Assembly: GCA_948629335.1 (NCBI GenBank)
Contig: CAPHZB010000007.1
Location: 1-39,569, forward strand
From: an uncultured Bacilli bacterium
GTDB taxonomy: Bacteria; Bacillota_I; Bacilli_A; RF39; UBA660
Length of the DNA stretch: 39,569 nt
Direction of reading: 5' to 3'
A model generated the notes under the pieces. It saw only the letters and a list, made by a program, of their open reading frames with translations, was not told the origin of the DNA and searched no databases. A program made the translations under genes and the position numbers. Position 1 is the first letter of the stretch; each line of letters opens with the position of its first letter. Below, piece after piece: positions 22,836-33,068 of this stretch.

Positions 22836-23648
22836 ATGACGAAAGGAATTGATGTATCTTCTTATCAAGGGCGAATCGACTGGACAAGAGTCAAGCCTTA
22901 TATTGATTTTGCCATTATTCGTTGCGGATGGGGAAATAATTTAGAAAGACAAGATGATGTTTATTTCGAAAGAAATGTAGAGATGTGTGAAAAATTACAA
23001 ATTCCGTTTGGTGTATATTTATATAGTTATGCAACAACTTTAGATGAGGCAAGAAGTGAAGTAGAACATACCTTACGTTTAATTCGAGATAAAAAATTAG
23101 AATATCCTGTATTTTTAGATGTAGAAAGTAAAAGACAGATGGCTTTACCAAAAGAAAAATTAGTAGAAATAGTAAAATACTATTGTGAAGAAATACAAAA
23201 AGAAGGATATTATGTAGGAATTTATGCAAGCTTAAATCGATTTAGAAGTAATTTGGATTCAAAAGAATTAGATCCATTTGATAAATGGGTAGCAGAATGG
23301 AATGACCATTTTACATATGAAGGAAAAGCAGGTATGTGGCAAAATACTTCTTATGAAGAACTTCCTGGTATTCGTGGTCGAGTAGATGGCAATATTGCAT
23401 TTTATGATTATCCAAAAATTATTCGTGATGCAGGGTTAAATCATTTAGAGGAAACTTTAAAATATCATAAGGGTGAAAAGGTGTATGTATCAGGAGATAT
23501 CTATGAAGAGAGTGATGCAATAACAGTTTTAAGAGAAGTTTGTGATAAAGAATATACGATTAAAGCAACTGATAATATGGAAGTGGCCCCTTATAAAGTA
23601 GATGGTGGCTATGTAAAAGAAGATTCCGTTTATAAGAAATGTTCGTAA
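22836..23648 (+). CDS. GH25 muramidase without signal peptide
   Basis: Cleaves the MurNAc-GlcNAc bond of peptidoglycan. The 270-aa product from ATG 22836 (GGGTGAT upstream) starts directly with KGIDVSSYQGRIDW (3-16). The catalytic pair is Asp95 and Glu97 (PVFLDVES), and the barrel ends near WVAEWND and VDGNIAFYDY. About 65 C-terminal residues (from about 206) form a small extra domain, unassigned. No signal peptide or anchor is seen. A longer reading from 22701 overlaps mutY and has no ribosome-binding site. No holin is nearby. Confidence 0.88.
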   Translation: MTKGIDVSSYQGRIDWTRVKPYIDFAIIRCGWGNNLERQDDVYFERNVEMCEKLQIPFGVYLYSYATTLDEARSEVEHTLRLIRDKKLEYPVFLDVESKRQMALPKEKLVEIVKYYCEEIQKEGYYVGIYASLNRFRSNLDSKELDPFDKWVAEWNDHFTYEGKAGMWQNTSYEELPGIRGRVDGNIAFYDYPKIIRDAGLNHLEETLKYHKGEKVYVSGDIYEESDAITVLREVCDKEYTIKATDNMEVAPYKVDGGYVKEDSVYKKCS

Positions 23649-23653
23649 ATGAA

Positions 23654-23680
23654 AATAAAGCATGAAAATCATGCTTTATT
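23654..23680. terminator. Terminator between converging GH25 and J-domain genes
   Basis: An eleven-pair stem (AATAAAGCATG with its complement), loop AAAAT. Probably works in both directions. Confidence 0.65.
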
Positions 23681-23740
23681 TATTGTCTTAAATTTTCCTT
23701 GTTACATCCCTTTAAATGTAATATAGAAAAATAATTTAGA

Positions 23741-24925
23741 TTAAATAACCTTTTTATGTGTATCTTGTTCTTCATTCTGTTTGTATTTTTTTGTAAAGTC
23801 CATTTTGTAGCACTCATATTTAAAATGAAGAGGGTGTGATTCGTAATCTACTTTAGCTAGTGAAACTTCTCTTTCTTTATCAAGGAGTTCTGGTCTCATT
23901 TTATCAATTTTTTTAGAGATTTCATCTAATTTGCCTAACAATTCATTTCTAATCTCTTCGTGTGCTTGTGCTTCTATATTCTCTATTGATGTCGTCATTT
24001 CAAAATAAGTATTCCAATCTTTTTTTGAAATAAATATTCTTGTTAAAAATTTAGATGCTTTTTGATTATGTTTTTCTATATATTCTTTTGCTCTTTGATA
24101 ATCAGAATTTCCTGATACTTTATGACTTATATCCGTATAGGAGTTTACATGATTGAATTGATTTATTATTTCAGCATGTTCTCCATTTAATTTGTTCATC
24201 TTACTTATCAAATCATGTAGTTCTTTTTCTCCTTTTTGCCTTTTTTTGTCTAATTCTATTATTTCACTAAAATCTAGTTTTTCTTCTTTCGTATCTTCTT
24301 TTCTATCTTGAGTAAATGTGCTATAGTCTGTAGATGCATTATTTGTGTATTTCTTTTCAAACTTTGTTTCTTGTGCTTTATTTGTTTGTTGTCTATAAAA
24401 TTTATAATTTGTATGTGGATTTGTGAAGTTCATATTTGCAAAGTGTGCAAAGAAGTTGAACGTGGTTTCATCAAATGCTGTTTTCTGTTTTTTCTGAGAA
24501 TTTTTAGAAGAATTTGAAAATTCCTCCTCTTGCCTCTGTTTTTCTTTCATGTACTCTGCATATTCTGCAAAGGTACCATCAAATACACCTTCAAATTCAT
24601 TGTTATACCGATTTTGGTTATTACTTGTATGTGTGTAGTCTGTTTTGGTATCAGTCTTTTTATTATAGGCATCACTTTGTTTTCTTCTTTTCCATTCTAA
24701 ATCATAAACCTTTTTCTTGTTTGGATTTGATAGAGTATCATAAGCCTCTTGCGCAATTTGGCAATTTTTCTGCGCCGTTTTTTGTTCCTCTAAAGATTTA
24801 CCCACCTGCATGTCAGGATGGTAAAGTTTCATTTTTTCTTTATATGCTTTATGAATTTCTTTATCAGATGCATTCTGTGAAATACCTAAAAATGCGTAAT
24901 AATCGGTAAATATTGTTTTGTTCAT
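23741..24925 (-). CDS. J-domain protein (class C) with Asn/Gln-rich middle and coiled coil
   Basis: The 394-aa product has an N-terminal J domain (residues 7-75: DYYAFLGISQNASDKEIHKA, then KLYHPDM with the HPD tripeptide), which stimulates Hsp70/DnaK ATPase. There is no Gly/Phe-rich region and no zinc-finger, so it is not DnaJ itself. Residues 80-210 are rich in Asn, Gln, Thr and Lys and look disordered; residues 215-385 are highly charged and helical, likely coiled coil. No membrane helix is seen. AAAGGAA precedes the ATG. Its target is unknown. Confidence 0.85.
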   Translation of the reverse strand: MNKTIFTDYYAFLGISQNASDKEIHKAYKEKMKLYHPDMQVGKSLEEQKTAQKNCQIAQEAYDTLSNPNKKKVYDLEWKRRKQSDAYNKKTDTKTDYTHTSNNQNRYNNEFEGVFDGTFAEYAEYMKEKQRQEEEFSNSSKNSQKKQKTAFDETTFNFFAHFANMNFTNPHTNYKFYRQQTNKAQETKFEKKYTNNASTDYSTFTQDRKEDTKEEKLDFSEIIELDKKRQKGEKELHDLISKMNKLNGEHAEIINQFNHVNSYTDISHKVSGNSDYQRAKEYIEKHNQKASKFLTRIFISKKDWNTYFEMTTSIENIEAQAHEEIRNELLGKLDEISKKIDKMRPELLDKEREVSLAKVDYESHPLHFKYECYKMDFTKKYKQNEEQDTHKKVI

Positions 24926-25014
24926 AGAAATTCGTTCCTTTCATAATGTATTAAACATTAAAACGATTATATCAAGAAATTGAAAAAAATAAAATAAAAA
25001 AGGCAATAAATGCT

Positions 25015-25042
25015 TGCGTTTTACGTTTCTTTTTAGTATAAT
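25015..25042 (+). promoter_or_regulatory. Promoter of the S10-spc-alpha supercluster
   Basis: TTGCGT (25015-25020), a 16-nt spacer, TATAAT (25037-25042). Confidence 0.7.
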
Positions 25043-25048
25043 TTTGAG

Positions 25049-25176
25049 TGTGTGGCATGCGAGGATATGTGAGGTTGCCGATACACCAGGTTAAGTTGAA
25101 AATAAATATATATAACAATCGGGTTTTTCACATGGAGCAAGTCTATACCAGATATAGGCGAAGGGAGGAAAACAAT
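25049..25176 (+). promoter_or_regulatory. Leader of the S10 operon
   Basis: About 130 nt of non-coding leader with possible stems CCGAT/ATCGG (25078-25082, 25118-25122) and CTATA/TATAG (25143-25147, 25153-25157) just before AGGGAGG. GCAAGTCTATACCAGATATA (25137-25156) looks like sequence before rpsJ in other Bacilli, from memory. An ORF through it exists but has no plausible start; ribosomal-protein autoregulation is inferred. Confidence 0.45.
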
Positions 25177-25485
25177 ATGTCAAAAACAAAAGTTAGCATC
25201 AAATTAAAAGCGTTTGAACACAAAAGCTTAGATACAGCATGTGCTAAAATTGTTGAAACAGTAAAAAGAACAGGTGGAGAAGTAAGTGGCCCAGTACCAC
25301 TACCAACTGAGATTGAAAAAATTACAATTTTAAGAGCTGTTCACAAATACAAAGATTCTCGTGAACAATTCGAAAAAAGAACACACAAGAGACTTATTGT
25401 TATCAACAATCCAAGTAAGGAGACAATTGATATGTTACAACGTATCGATATTCCAAGCGGTGTTGATATTCAAATCAAGTTATAA
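25177..25485 (+). CDS. rpsJ: Ribosomal protein S10
   Basis: The 102-aa product from ATG 25177 (AGGGAGG upstream) starts [19 protein letters not shown] and has [21 protein letters not shown]10 is a head protein of the 30S subunit and also the NusE antitermination factor. It is the first gene of a run of 30 co-directional genes to rplQ with mostly short gaps or overlaps. Confidence 0.97.
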   Translation: MSKTKVSIKLKAFEHKSLDTACAKIVETVKRTGGEVSGPVPLPTEIEKITILRAVHKYKDSREQFEKRTHKRLIVINNPSKETIDMLQRIDIPSGVDIQIKL

Positions 25486-25503
25486 TTTTTAGGAGGATAG
25501 AAT

Positions 25504-26277
25504 ATGGAAATGAAAGGAATCTTAGGTCGTAAAGGTGATATGACTCAAGTATTTACAGAATCTGGTAAATTAATTCCTGTAACAATTATTGAAATTGAAC
25601 CAAATGTGGTAACACAAATTAAAACAAAAGAAAATGATGGTTACGAAGCAATTCAGCTAGGTTTTGGTACAAAGAGAGAAAAGCTAGCGACTAAAGCTTC
25701 TAGTGGAATCACTACGAAAGCAGGAACTACACCTAAGCGCTTCTTTAAAGAAATTAGAGGCGTTGATGTAGAAAAATTTGCTCTAGGGCAAGAAATCAAT
25801 GCTGATATTTTTACAGCTGGTGAAGTTGTAGATGTAACAGGAACAACCAAAGGAAAAGGTTTCCAAGGTGTTATTAAAAGACACAATCAATCAAGAGGAC
25901 CTATGGGACATGGTTCACATTATCATAGAAGACCAGGTTCAATGGGTACTATGAGACCAATGCGTGTTTTTAAAGGAAAAGCATTACCAGGACATATGGG
26001 ATGCGAAACAGTTACAATTCAAAATTTAGAAATTGTTAAAGTAGATGTTGAAAATGGATACATACTTGTTAAAGGAAATGTACCAGGACCTAAAAAAAGT
26101 CTTGTTATTATCAAAACAGCAGTTAAAAATCCAAATGTAATTAAAGAAACAGAAACTTTACAAAGCTATGTTGTAGCTCGTGAGGTAAATGAAGTTCCAA
26201 CTACTCCTGAGGTAAATGCAGAAGTAGCAGAAACGACAGAAGTGCAAGCAGAAGAAACACAAGAGAAAGAAAACTAG
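25504..26277 (+). CDS. rplC: Ribosomal protein L3 with acidic C-terminal extension
   Basis: The 257-aa product has the L3 core ([33 protein letters not shown]) that reaches the peptidyl-transferase centre. About 45 extra residues at the end (from about 212) are Glu/Val/Thr-rich ([20 protein letters not shown]), which makes it longer than the usual 205-215 aa. AGGAGG lies 7 nt before ATG 25504. Confidence 0.97.
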   Translation: MEMKGILGRKGDMTQVFTESGKLIPVTIIEIEPNVVTQIKTKENDGYEAIQLGFGTKREKLATKASSGITTKAGTTPKRFFKEIRGVDVEKFALGQEINADIFTAGEVVDVTGTTKGKGFQGVIKRHNQSRGPMGHGSHYHRRPGSMGTMRPMRVFKGKALPGHMGCETVTIQNLEIVKVDVENGYILVKGNVPGPKKSLVIIKTAVKNPNVIKETETLQSYVVAREVNEVPTTPEVNAEVAETTEVQAEETQEKEN

Positions 26278-26289
26278 GAGGTAGTATCA

Positions 26290-26913
26290 ATGAAAAAATT
26301 GTCAGTTTTAAACCTTAAGGGTGAAAAAGTAAGTGATATTACTTTAAAAGAGGAAGTGTTTGGCATTACACCAAACGATGCTGTTTTATATGATGCTATT
26401 ACATTAGCTAGAAATTCTATGAGACAAGGAACACATGATACAAAGACACGTTCTGAAGTCAGTGGTGGAGGAAGAAAGCCATGGAGACAAAAAGGAACTG
26501 GACGTGCTCGTCAAGGAAGTACGCGTGCTCCACATTGGACTGGCGGTGGTGTTGTATTTGGACCACATCCAAGAAGTTATGATAAAAAACAAAATAGAAA
26601 AGAAAGAAGATTAGCATTACGTTCAGCATTATCATATAAAGTAATTGAAGATGCGATGATTGTTGTTGAAAACTTCAATCTTGAAAGCGAAAAAACAAAA
26701 GATGCTGTAGAGGTTTTAAATAATATTAAAGCTGAGAAGAAAATCATGATTGTTGTAGAAGAATTAAGTGAAAATACTGTTTTAGCAACACGTAATTTAA
26801 ACAATGTCATTTTATTAACAGCAGATGAAATTAATGTTTATGACATTATCAATGCAGACAATATGGTTATTACAACTGCAGCTATTAAGAAAATAGAGGA
26901 GGTGCTTGTTTAA
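26290..26913 (+). CDS. rplD: Ribosomal protein L4
   Basis: The 207-aa product has the conserved exit-tunnel loop ([20 protein letters not shown]). L4 is a known autoregulator of S10 operons in some bacteria; whether it acts on this leader is open. The stop overlaps the rplW start (TAATG). Confidence 0.97.
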   Translation: MKKLSVLNLKGEKVSDITLKEEVFGITPNDAVLYDAITLARNSMRQGTHDTKTRSEVSGGGRKPWRQKGTGRARQGSTRAPHWTGGGVVFGPHPRSYDKKQNRKERRLALRSALSYKVIEDAMIVVENFNLESEKTKDAVEVLNNIKAEKKIMIVVEELSENTVLATRNLNNVILLTADEINVYDIINADNMVITTAAIKKIEEVLV

Positions 26914-27194
26914 TGAAAGAAAGTATGCGAAATGTTATTAAAGCACCAATTATTACAGAAAAAAGTGCTGCTTTAGCAGAAAACAATGTAATTACATTCA
27001 AAGTTGATCCTAAAGCAAACAAAATACAAATCAAACAAGCAGTAGAAGGATTATTTAACGTAAAAGTAGAAAGCGTAAATACAATTAACGTTAAACCTAG
27101 AAAAAAAAGAGTTGGCCGCTATGTTGGCAAAACAAATCGAGTAAAAAAAGCAATTGTTAAATTACAAGAAGGAAGTTCAATTGAACTTAATTAA
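26913..27194 (+). CDS. rplW: Ribosomal protein L23
   Basis: A 93-aa protein at the tunnel exit, docking site for SRP and trigger factor. [15 protein letters not shown] and the basic loop [10 protein letters not shown] are diagnostic. Overlaps rplD by 1 nt. Confidence 0.97.
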   Translation: MKESMRNVIKAPIITEKSAALAENNVITFKVDPKANKIQIKQAVEGLFNVKVESVNTINVKPRKKRVGRYVGKTNRVKKAIVKLQEGSSIELN

Positions 27195-27208
27195 TAGGAG
27201 GAAAATGT

Positions 27209-28042
27209 ATGGCTATTAAAAGTTATAAATCAACTACTAATGGTAGACGTGGTATGACTACCTTAGCAAATGAGGAAATTACAAAATCGACTCCAGAAAA
27301 ATCATTAGTTGTCACTTTGAAGAAAAATGGTGGAAGAAATAACCAAGGTAGAGTAACTGTTAGACATCGTGGTGGCGGTGCTAAGAGAAAATACCGTATC
27401 ATTGATTTTAAAAGGGATAAAGATGGTGTTGTTGGAACAGTTTCATCGATTGAGTATGATCCAAATCGAAGTGCAAATATTGCTTTAATTACTTATGCAG
27501 ATGGAGAAAAAAGATATATTCTTGCTCCAAAGAACTTAAAAGTTGGAATGAGCATAGAAAGTGGGGAGAATGCAGATATCAAAGTTGGTAATGCACTTCC
27601 ACTTGCAAATATTCCAGAAGGTACTATGGTACATAATGTTGAGTTAAAAGCTGGAAAAGGTGGCCAAATGGCTCGTTCAGCAGGTTCTTCTGTTCAAATT
27701 CTTGGACGTGAAGGAAGATATACATTACTTCGTTTAACAAGTGGTGAAGTTCGTAAAGTGCTAAGCACTTGTAGAGCTACAATTGGTGAAGTTGGTAATG
27801 CGGATCATGAACTTGTAAATTTAGGAAAAGCAGGTCGTAAAAGACATATGGGTATCCGTCCAACCGTTCGTGGTTCTGTAATGAATCCAAATGATCACCC
27901 ACATGGTGGTGGTGAAGGTCGTGCGCCAATCGGACGTAAAGGCCCAGTTACTCCTTGGGGAAAACCAGCACTTGGACATAAGACACGTAAGAACAAGAAA
28001 AGTTCTAATAAACTTATTGTTCGCCGTCGTAATACAAAGTAG
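27209..28042 (+). CDS. rplB: Ribosomal protein L2
   Basis: A 277-aa protein needed for subunit association and peptidyl transfer. [16 protein letters not shown] and the conserved C-terminal [20 protein letters not shown] are present, including the key His in DHPHGGG. AGGAGG precedes the ATG. Confidence 0.98.
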   Translation: MAIKSYKSTTNGRRGMTTLANEEITKSTPEKSLVVTLKKNGGRNNQGRVTVRHRGGGAKRKYRIIDFKRDKDGVVGTVSSIEYDPNRSANIALITYADGEKRYILAPKNLKVGMSIESGENADIKVGNALPLANIPEGTMVHNVELKAGKGGQMARSAGSSVQILGREGRYTLLRLTSGEVRKVLSTCRATIGEVGNADHELVNLGKAGRKRHMGIRPTVRGSVMNPNDHPHGGGEGRAPIGRKGPVTPWGKPALGHKTRKNKKSSNKLIVRRRNTK

Positions 28043-28058
28043 GGAAAGGATGATTTAA

Positions 28059-28331
28059 ATGGCAAGGAGTTTAAAAAAAGGACCTTTCGTTGATGAACAT
28101 TTAATGAAAAAGGTCGAAAAAGTAATTGAGTCAGGAAAAAAAGAAGTAATCAAAACTTGGTCTCGTCGTTCTACAATTTTTCCTAATTTCGTTGGACTTA
28201 CAATTGCTGTCCATAATGGGCATGAAAGTGTTCCTGTTTATATAACAGAAGATATGGTCGGACATAAGTTAGGCGAATTTGTACTTACTCGTAAATTTGG
28301 TGGACATGGCGATGACAAGGGTAAAAAATAG
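28059..28331 (+). CDS. rpsS: Ribosomal protein S19
   Basis: A 90-aa head protein; [19 protein letters not shown] and [17 protein letters not shown] are typical. Confidence 0.97.
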   Translation: MARSLKKGPFVDEHLMKKVEKVIESGKKEVIKTWSRRSTIFPNFVGLTIAVHNGHESVPVYITEDMVGHKLGEFVLTRKFGGHGDDKGKK

Positions 28332-28349
28332 ACAAGAAGGAGGATTTAA

Positions 28350-28685
28350 ATGGAAGCAAGAGCAATTGCAAAAGGCGTTCGAATCGCTCCTCGTAAAACC
28401 CGTCTAGTGATAGATTTAGTACGTGGAAAGAGCGTTAGCGAAGCAGATAAAATTTTAACCAATTTAAATAAAGAAGCTGCAAGAGTAATTAGAAAAGTAT
28501 TAGTTTCAGCAGTAGCAAATGCCGAAAACAATTTAGGCTTAGATCAAGAAGATTTATATGTAAGTGAAGCATATGTAAATGAAGGTCAAACGATGAAAAG
28601 ATTTAAATTTGGATCACGTGGTCACATTGATCCAATTAAAAGAAGAACAAGTCATATAACAATCGTTGTTAGTGATAATAAGTAA
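28350..28685 (+). CDS. rplV: Ribosomal protein L22
   Basis: A 111-aa tunnel protein; [17 protein letters not shown] and the C-terminal [18 protein letters not shown] are typical. AGGAGG precedes the ATG. Confidence 0.97.
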   Translation: MEARAIAKGVRIAPRKTRLVIDLVRGKSVSEADKILTNLNKEAARVIRKVLVSAVANAENNLGLDQEDLYVSEAYVNEGQTMKRFKFGSRGHIDPIKRRTSHITIVVSDNK

Positions 28686-28698
28686 GGAGGAAAATAGC

Positions 28699-29376
28699 GT
28701 GGGTCAAAAGGTAAGTCCTATCGGTTTAAGAATTGGAATTAATAAAACTTGGCAATCAACTTGGTATGCAGATAATAAAGATTTTGCAAAATTCTTAAAC
28801 AATGATGTTCAAATAAGAAACTATTTGGAAAAGAAATTAAAAGATGCCGCTGTTTCTAGTGTTCTTATTGAAAGAACAAAGGAGAAAACTGATGTAATTA
28901 TCAATTCTGCAAAACCTGGTGTTATTATTGGACACGGTGGAGAAGAAATTGAAAAATTAAAGAAAGCACTTTCTAAGTTAGTAAATGAAAATGTTCAAAT
29001 TTCAATTAAAGAAGTAAAGAAACCAGATATCGATGCAGCGCTTGTTGCTGAAAATATAGCGCATCAAATTGAAAATCGTGTATCATTCAGAATTGCCCAA
29101 AAAAGAGCTATTCGAAATGCAATGAAAGCAGGAGCGAAAGGAATTAAAACTTCTGTGTCAGGACGTTTAGGTGGCGCTGATATGGCAAGAGAAGAAGGAT
29201 ATGTGGAAGGAAATGTTCCACTACATACATTAAGAGCCGATGTAGATTATGCACATAAAGAAGCAGATACTACTTATGGAAAAATCGGTGTTAAAGTATG
29301 GATTTATAAAGGAGAAATCCTAGCCTCAAAAAATAAAGGAGGTAATGAAAATGGCAGTAATACCAAAGAGAACTAA
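28699..29376 (+). CDS. rpsC: Ribosomal protein S3
   Basis: The 225-aa product from GTG 28699 (AGGAGG 8 nt upstream) begins [14 protein letters not shown]. The KH domain holds [16 protein letters not shown] longer start at 28666 overlaps rplV and lacks a ribosome-binding site. Its end overlaps rplP. Confidence 0.97.
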   Translation: MGQKVSPIGLRIGINKTWQSTWYADNKDFAKFLNNDVQIRNYLEKKLKDAAVSSVLIERTKEKTDVIINSAKPGVIIGHGGEEIEKLKKALSKLVNENVQISIKEVKKPDIDAALVAENIAHQIENRVSFRIAQKRAIRNAMKAGAKGIKTSVSGRLGGADMAREEGYVEGNVPLHTLRADVDYAHKEADTTYGKIGVKVWIYKGEILASKNKGGNENGSNTKEN

Positions 29377-29770
29377 ATATCGTAGACCACACCGTTTACG
29401 TTATGATGGAAAAGCCAAAGGAAATACAGAACTTCACTTTGGTGAATACGGTCTTCAAGCATTAGAAGGTGCTTGGATTACACAAAACCAAATCGAAGCA
29501 GCTCGTGTTGCAATGACTCGTTATATGAAACGTGGAGGTAAAGTATACCATAATATTTTCCCACATCTATCATTAACGAAAATTCCTCTAGAAACTCGTA
29601 TGGGTAAAGGTAAAGGTCAACCAGAAAAGTGGGTTGCTGTAGTAAAAGAAGGAAAAATTATGTTTGAAATTGGAGGCGTTAGCGAAGAAGTTGCTCGTGA
29701 AGCATTAAGACTTGCTAGTCATAAACTTCCAATCAAATGTAAATTTGTTATGAAGGAAAGTGGTGAATAA
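29351..29770 (+). CDS. rplP: Ribosomal protein L16
   Basis: The 139-aa product from ATG 29351 begins [18 protein letters not shown] 29345 lies only 2 nt from AGGAGG. It overlaps rpsC by 26 nt, so its ribosome-binding site is inside rps[17 protein letters not shown] is conserved. Confidence 0.97.
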   Translation: MAVIPKRTKYRRPHRLRYDGKAKGNTELHFGEYGLQALEGAWITQNQIEAARVAMTRYMKRGGKVYHNIFPHLSLTKIPLETRMGKGKGQPEKWVAVVKEGKIMFEIGGVSEEVAREALRLASHKLPIKCKFVMKESGE

Positions 29771-29772
29771 AC

Positions 29773-29976
29773 GTGAAAATGAAAGAAATTAGAGAATTAT
29801 CTAGCGAAGAAATCGTGAAAAAAATTGATGAATATGGCGAGGAGTTATTCAATTTACGTTTAAGTCAAGCTACTGGAAATTTAGAAAAACCTTCTAGAAT
29901 TAGAGAACTAAGAAAATTAGTAGCACGTATGAAAACAGTGTTAAAAGAACGTGAACTAAATGAGGAGGCAAGCTAA
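29773..29976 (+). CDS. rpmC: Ribosomal protein L29
   Basis: 67 aa from GTG 29773, or 65 aa from ATG 29779; [16 protein letters not shown] and [17 protein letters not shown] identify it. It sits near the tunnel exit with L23. The stop overlaps rpsQ (TAATG). Confidence 0.95.
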   Translation: MKMKEIRELSSEEIVKKIDEYGEELFNLRLSQATGNLEKPSRIRELRKLVARMKTVLKERELNEEAS

Positions 29977-30236
29977 TGGAAAAAACGGCAAAACGTGAAC
30001 TAGTGGGAAAAGTAATAAGCGATAAAACAGATAAGACGATTACTGTTTTAGTTGAAACTTATAAAAAAGATCCACTATATGGAAAACGTGTAAAATACTC
30101 AAAAAAATATGCTGCTCATGATGAAAAAAATGAAGCTAAAACAGGAGATGTTGTTCGCATCGTTGAGACAAGACCATTATCAAAACGCAAGAATTTCCGT
30201 TTAGTAGAAATCGTAGAAAAAGCAATTATTTTATAA
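29976..30236 (+). CDS. rpsQ: Ribosomal protein S17
   Basis: An 86-aa OB-fold protein binding the 5' domain of 16S r[20 protein letters not shown] and [17 protein letters not shown] are typical. GAGGAGG lies in the end of rpmC. Confidence 0.97.
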   Translation: MEKTAKRELVGKVISDKTDKTITVLVETYKKDPLYGKRVKYSKKYAAHDEKNEAKTGDVVRIVETRPLSKRKNFRLVEIVEKAIIL

Positions 30237-30255
30237 CTAAAAAGGAGGATTCTAT

Positions 30256-30624
30256 ATGATTCAACAGGAAAGCCGTCTTAAAGTTGCTGACAATTCTGGA
30301 GCACGTGAGGTATCTGTCATTCGTGTTTTAGGAGGAAGTACTAGAAGATATGGCAATATTGGAGATACAGTAGTTGTCACTGTAAAAAAAGCAATGCCTA
30401 ATGGAACAGTCGCAAAAGGAAAAGTTTGTAAAGCTGTTATTGTTAGAAGCAAACGCGGTCTAAGAAGAGATGACGGCTCTTATATTCGCTTTGATGATAA
30501 TGCATGTGTTATCATTAAAGATGATAAGAGTCCTGTAGGAACTCGTGTATTTGGACCAGTAGCACGTGAATTACGTGAAAAAGATTTTATGAAGATTGTA
30601 TCACTTGCAAAAGAAGTGCTATAA
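30256..30624 (+). CDS. rplN: Ribosomal protein L14
   Basis: 122 aa; [19 protein letters not shown] and [19 protein letters not shown] are diagnostic. It forms intersubunit bridges and is the docking site of RsfS. First gene of the spc part of the cluster. Confidence 0.98.
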   Translation: MIQQESRLKVADNSGAREVSVIRVLGGSTRRYGNIGDTVVVTVKKAMPNGTVAKGKVCKAVIVRSKRGLRRDDGSYIRFDDNACVIIKDDKSPVGTRVFGPVARELREKDFMKIVSLAKEVL

Positions 30625-30642
30625 GCCTTGAGGAGGGAAAAC

Positions 30643-30951
30643 ATGAACTTTAAAAAAGAAGATAAAGTTGTTGTTATTTCTGGTAAGGACAAAGGAAAAG
30701 AAGGAAAGATAACAAAGGTTTTACGTACAAAGAATAAGGTTGTCGTAGAAGGTGTAAATATTGTAAAGAAGCATATGAAACCGAATGGACAAACAACAGG
30801 AAGTATTGTAGAAATGGAAGCTGCAATTGATGCTTCAAATGTTATGCTAATTGATCCTAAAACAAAACAAAGAACTAGAATTGGACATACAACAGATAAA
30901 AAAGGTAAAAAAGTAAGAATCGCTAAAAAATCTGGCGAAATTCTTGACTAG
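30643..30951 (+). CDS. rplX: Ribosomal protein L24
   Basis: 102 aa from ATG 30643 (GAGGAGG upstream); the KOW motif ([19 protein letters not shown]) is an early 23S rRNA assembly site. The TTG-started longer reading from 30628 covers the ribosome-binding site and is rejected. Confidence 0.97.
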   Translation: MNFKKEDKVVVISGKDKGKEGKITKVLRTKNKVVVEGVNIVKKHMKPNGQTTGSIVEMEAAIDASNVMLIDPKTKQRTRIGHTTDKKGKKVRIAKKSGEILD

Positions 30952-30969
30952 TTGGAAGGAGGGTAAACT

Positions 30970-31509
30970 ATGAACCGCCTAAAAGAAATGTATACAAAAA
31001 CAATCGTGCCTAGTTTAAAAGAGGAGTTTAAGTATTCTAACGTAATGGAAGTACCTAAGTTAGATAAAATCGTTATCAATATGGGAGTAGGAGATGCTGC
31101 AGGAAACTCTAAAATGTTAGAGGCAGCTATGGCTGATCTTGAACTTATTTCTGGACAAAAACCCGTTTCTACAAAAGCAAAGAAGGCAATTGCAGGATTT
31201 AAGATTAGAGAAGGGCAAGCCATTGGATGTAAAGTTACTTTACGTGGAGAAAATATGTATAACTTTTTAGATAAGCTAATTTCTATAACACTTCCACGAG
31301 TAAGAGACTTTAGAGGTCTTTCTACGAAAGCATTTGACGGACGTGGGAATTATACACTAGGTTTAAATGAACAATTAATATTTTCTGAAATAGAATTTGA
31401 TAACGTTGTAAAAGTACGTGGTATGGATATTATATTTGTTACTACGGCAAAAACAAATGAGGAAGCTTTAGCTCTTTTAAAAGGGTTTGGAATGCCTTTT
31501 AAGAAGTAA
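30970..31509 (+). CDS. rplE: Ribosomal protein L5
   Basis: A 179-aa 5S rRNA-binding protein; [26 protein letters not shown] and [17 protein letters not shown] are typical. AGGAGG precedes the ATG. Confidence 0.98.
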   Translation: MNRLKEMYTKTIVPSLKEEFKYSNVMEVPKLDKIVINMGVGDAAGNSKMLEAAMADLELISGQKPVSTKAKKAIAGFKIREGQAIGCKVTLRGENMYNFLDKLISITLPRVRDFRGLSTKAFDGRGNYTLGLNEQLIFSEIEFDNVVKVRGMDIIFVTTAKTNEEALALLKGFGMPFKK

Positions 31510-31524
31510 CGATTAGGAGGAATT

Positions 31525-31710
31525 ATGGCAAGAAAAAGTATGAAAATTAAAGCTAGTAAAACGCCAAAATTTAAAGTACGCGAATACACAAGATGTAATC
31601 GTTGTGGTAGACCTCACGCAGTACTTAAAAAATACGGTATATGCCGTATATGTTTCCGTGAACTAGCTTATAAAGGACAAATACCTGGAATGAAAAAATC
31701 TAGTTGGTAA
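31525..31710 (+). CDS. rpsN: Ribosomal protein S14, zinc type
   Basis: 61 aa, the short type Z form with CNRCGR and CRICFRE as four zinc ligands. Whether a long non-zinc S14 exists elsewhere cannot be seen. Confidence 0.97.
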   Translation: MARKSMKIKASKTPKFKVREYTRCNRCGRPHAVLKKYGICRICFRELAYKGQIPGMKKSSW

Positions 31711-31726
31711 GAAGGAGGGATTTATA

Positions 31727-32119
31727 ATGTCAGATCCAATTGCAGATATGCTTACAAGAATTCGTAATGCAAATCAGATGAGATATAAAGAAGTTGAAGT
31801 TCCATCTTCAACAATTAAAGAACAAATCGCTCGTATATTAAAAGAAGAAGGATTCATAAGTGGATATAAGATTAAAAAGAACAATATTCAAAATATAATC
31901 GTTTTAAGTTTAAAATACGGTGATAACAAAGAACGTGTTATTACTGGTTTAAAAAGAATTTCAAAACCAGGTTTACGTGTTTATGCAAAAGCAAATGAAC
32001 TTCCAAAAGTATTAAATGGACTTGGAATTGCAATCGTGTCTACATCAAAAGGTGTTATGACTGATAAGAAAGCAAGAGAAGCTTCATTAGGTGGAGAAGT
32101 TTTAGCTTATATTTGGTAG
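31727..32119 (+). CDS. rpsH: Ribosomal protein S8
   Basis: 130 aa; [16 protein letters not shown] and [20 protein letters not shown] are diagnostic. S8 binds helix 21 of 16S rRNA and is the spc-operon regulator in E. coli. Confidence 0.98.
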   Translation: MSDPIADMLTRIRNANQMRYKEVEVPSSTIKEQIARILKEEGFISGYKIKKNNIQNIIVLSLKYGDNKERVITGLKRISKPGLRVYAKANELPKVLNGLGIAIVSTSKGVMTDKKAREASLGGEVLAYIW

Positions 32120-32138
32120 AAAGGCAAGGAGGATTTTT

Positions 32139-32669
32139 ATGAGTCGTATTGGTAATAGAGTACTTACAATACCTGATAATGTTACTATTTCAGCTGAAAA
32201 TAGCGTTGTTACAGTAAAAGGTCCTAAGGGAGAGCTTTCTACAAAAATCAACGAAGGAATCAATGTATCAGTTGAAGGAAATCAACTTACTTTAACTCGT
32301 GCAGATGAAAGTTTAAAAAAGTTCCATGGAACGGCAAATAGTAATATTGAAAATATGATTATTGGTGTAACAGAAGGTTATACAAAAAAACTAGAGATTG
32401 TTGGTGTTGGATATCGTTTTAATGCTGGTGGAAATAAAATTACTGTAAATGCAGGATATTCACATCCAGTAGAAGTTGAAGTGCCAGTTGGACTTTCTGT
32501 TGAATGTCCAAGTAATACAGAACTTGTGATTACTGGAATCGACAAATGTCTTGTTGGTGAATTTGCTGCAAATATTAGAAAAATTAGAAAACCTGAACCA
32601 TATAAGGGAAAAGGTGTTCGTTATTCTGGTGAATTCATTCGCCGTAAAGAAGGAAAGAAAGCAGCATAA
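32139..32669 (+). CDS. rplF: Ribosomal protein L6
   Basis: 176 aa with two homologous domains; MSRIGNRVLTIPDNVTI and RKPEPYKGKGVRYSGE are typical. It lies near the sarcin-ricin loop. Confidence 0.98.
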   Translation: MSRIGNRVLTIPDNVTISAENSVVTVKGPKGELSTKINEGINVSVEGNQLTLTRADESLKKFHGTANSNIENMIIGVTEGYTKKLEIVGVGYRFNAGGNKITVNAGYSHPVEVEVPVGLSVECPSNTELVITGIDKCLVGEFAANIRKIRKPEPYKGKGVRYSGEFIRRKEGKKAA

Positions 32670-32694
32670 TTTTTAGTAAAGGAGAGAAATACTT

Positions 32695-33057
32695 ATGATA
32701 AAAAAAGTAGCTCGTAATGAAGTACGTCAAGCTAGACATGAACGTGTTAGAGATAAAGTATCAGGAACAGCTGAGTCTCCAAGACTAAATGTGTTTAGAT
32801 CAAACGGAAACATCTTTGCTCAAATTATTGATGATGAAAAAGGAGTAACTTTATGTTCTGCTTCATCTATTGATAAAGAATTAAAACTTACAAATGGTGG
32901 GAATATAGAAGCTGCTACAAAAGTAGGAGAATTAATTGCAAAAAGAGCAAAGAAAGCAAAAATTGAAACAGTTGTTTTTGATAGAGGTGGATACCTATAT
33001 CATGGTCGTGTAAAAGCTTTAGCAGAAGCAGCACGTGAAAATGGATTAAAATTCTAA
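32695..33057 (+). CDS. rplR: Ribosomal protein L18
   Basis: A 120-aa 5S rRNA-binding protein; [20 protein letters not shown] and [20 protein letters not shown] are conserved. Confidence 0.97.
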   Translation: MIKKVARNEVRQARHERVRDKVSGTAESPRLNVFRSNGNIFAQIIDDEKGVTLCSASSIDKELKLTNGGNIEAATKVGELIAKRAKKAKIETVVFDRGGYLYHGRVKALAEAARENGLKF

Positions 33058-33068
33058 GGAGGGTAACA

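Noticed and set aside
24308..24909. Plus-strand open frames opposite the J-domain gene
   Set aside because: Cys-, Phe- and Tyr-rich translations are typical antisense shadows of a Lys/Asn-rich gene.
25048..25176. N-terminal extension of S10
   Set aside because: It would start at the transcription start with no ribosome-binding site; ATG 25177 gives the standard S10 N-terminus.
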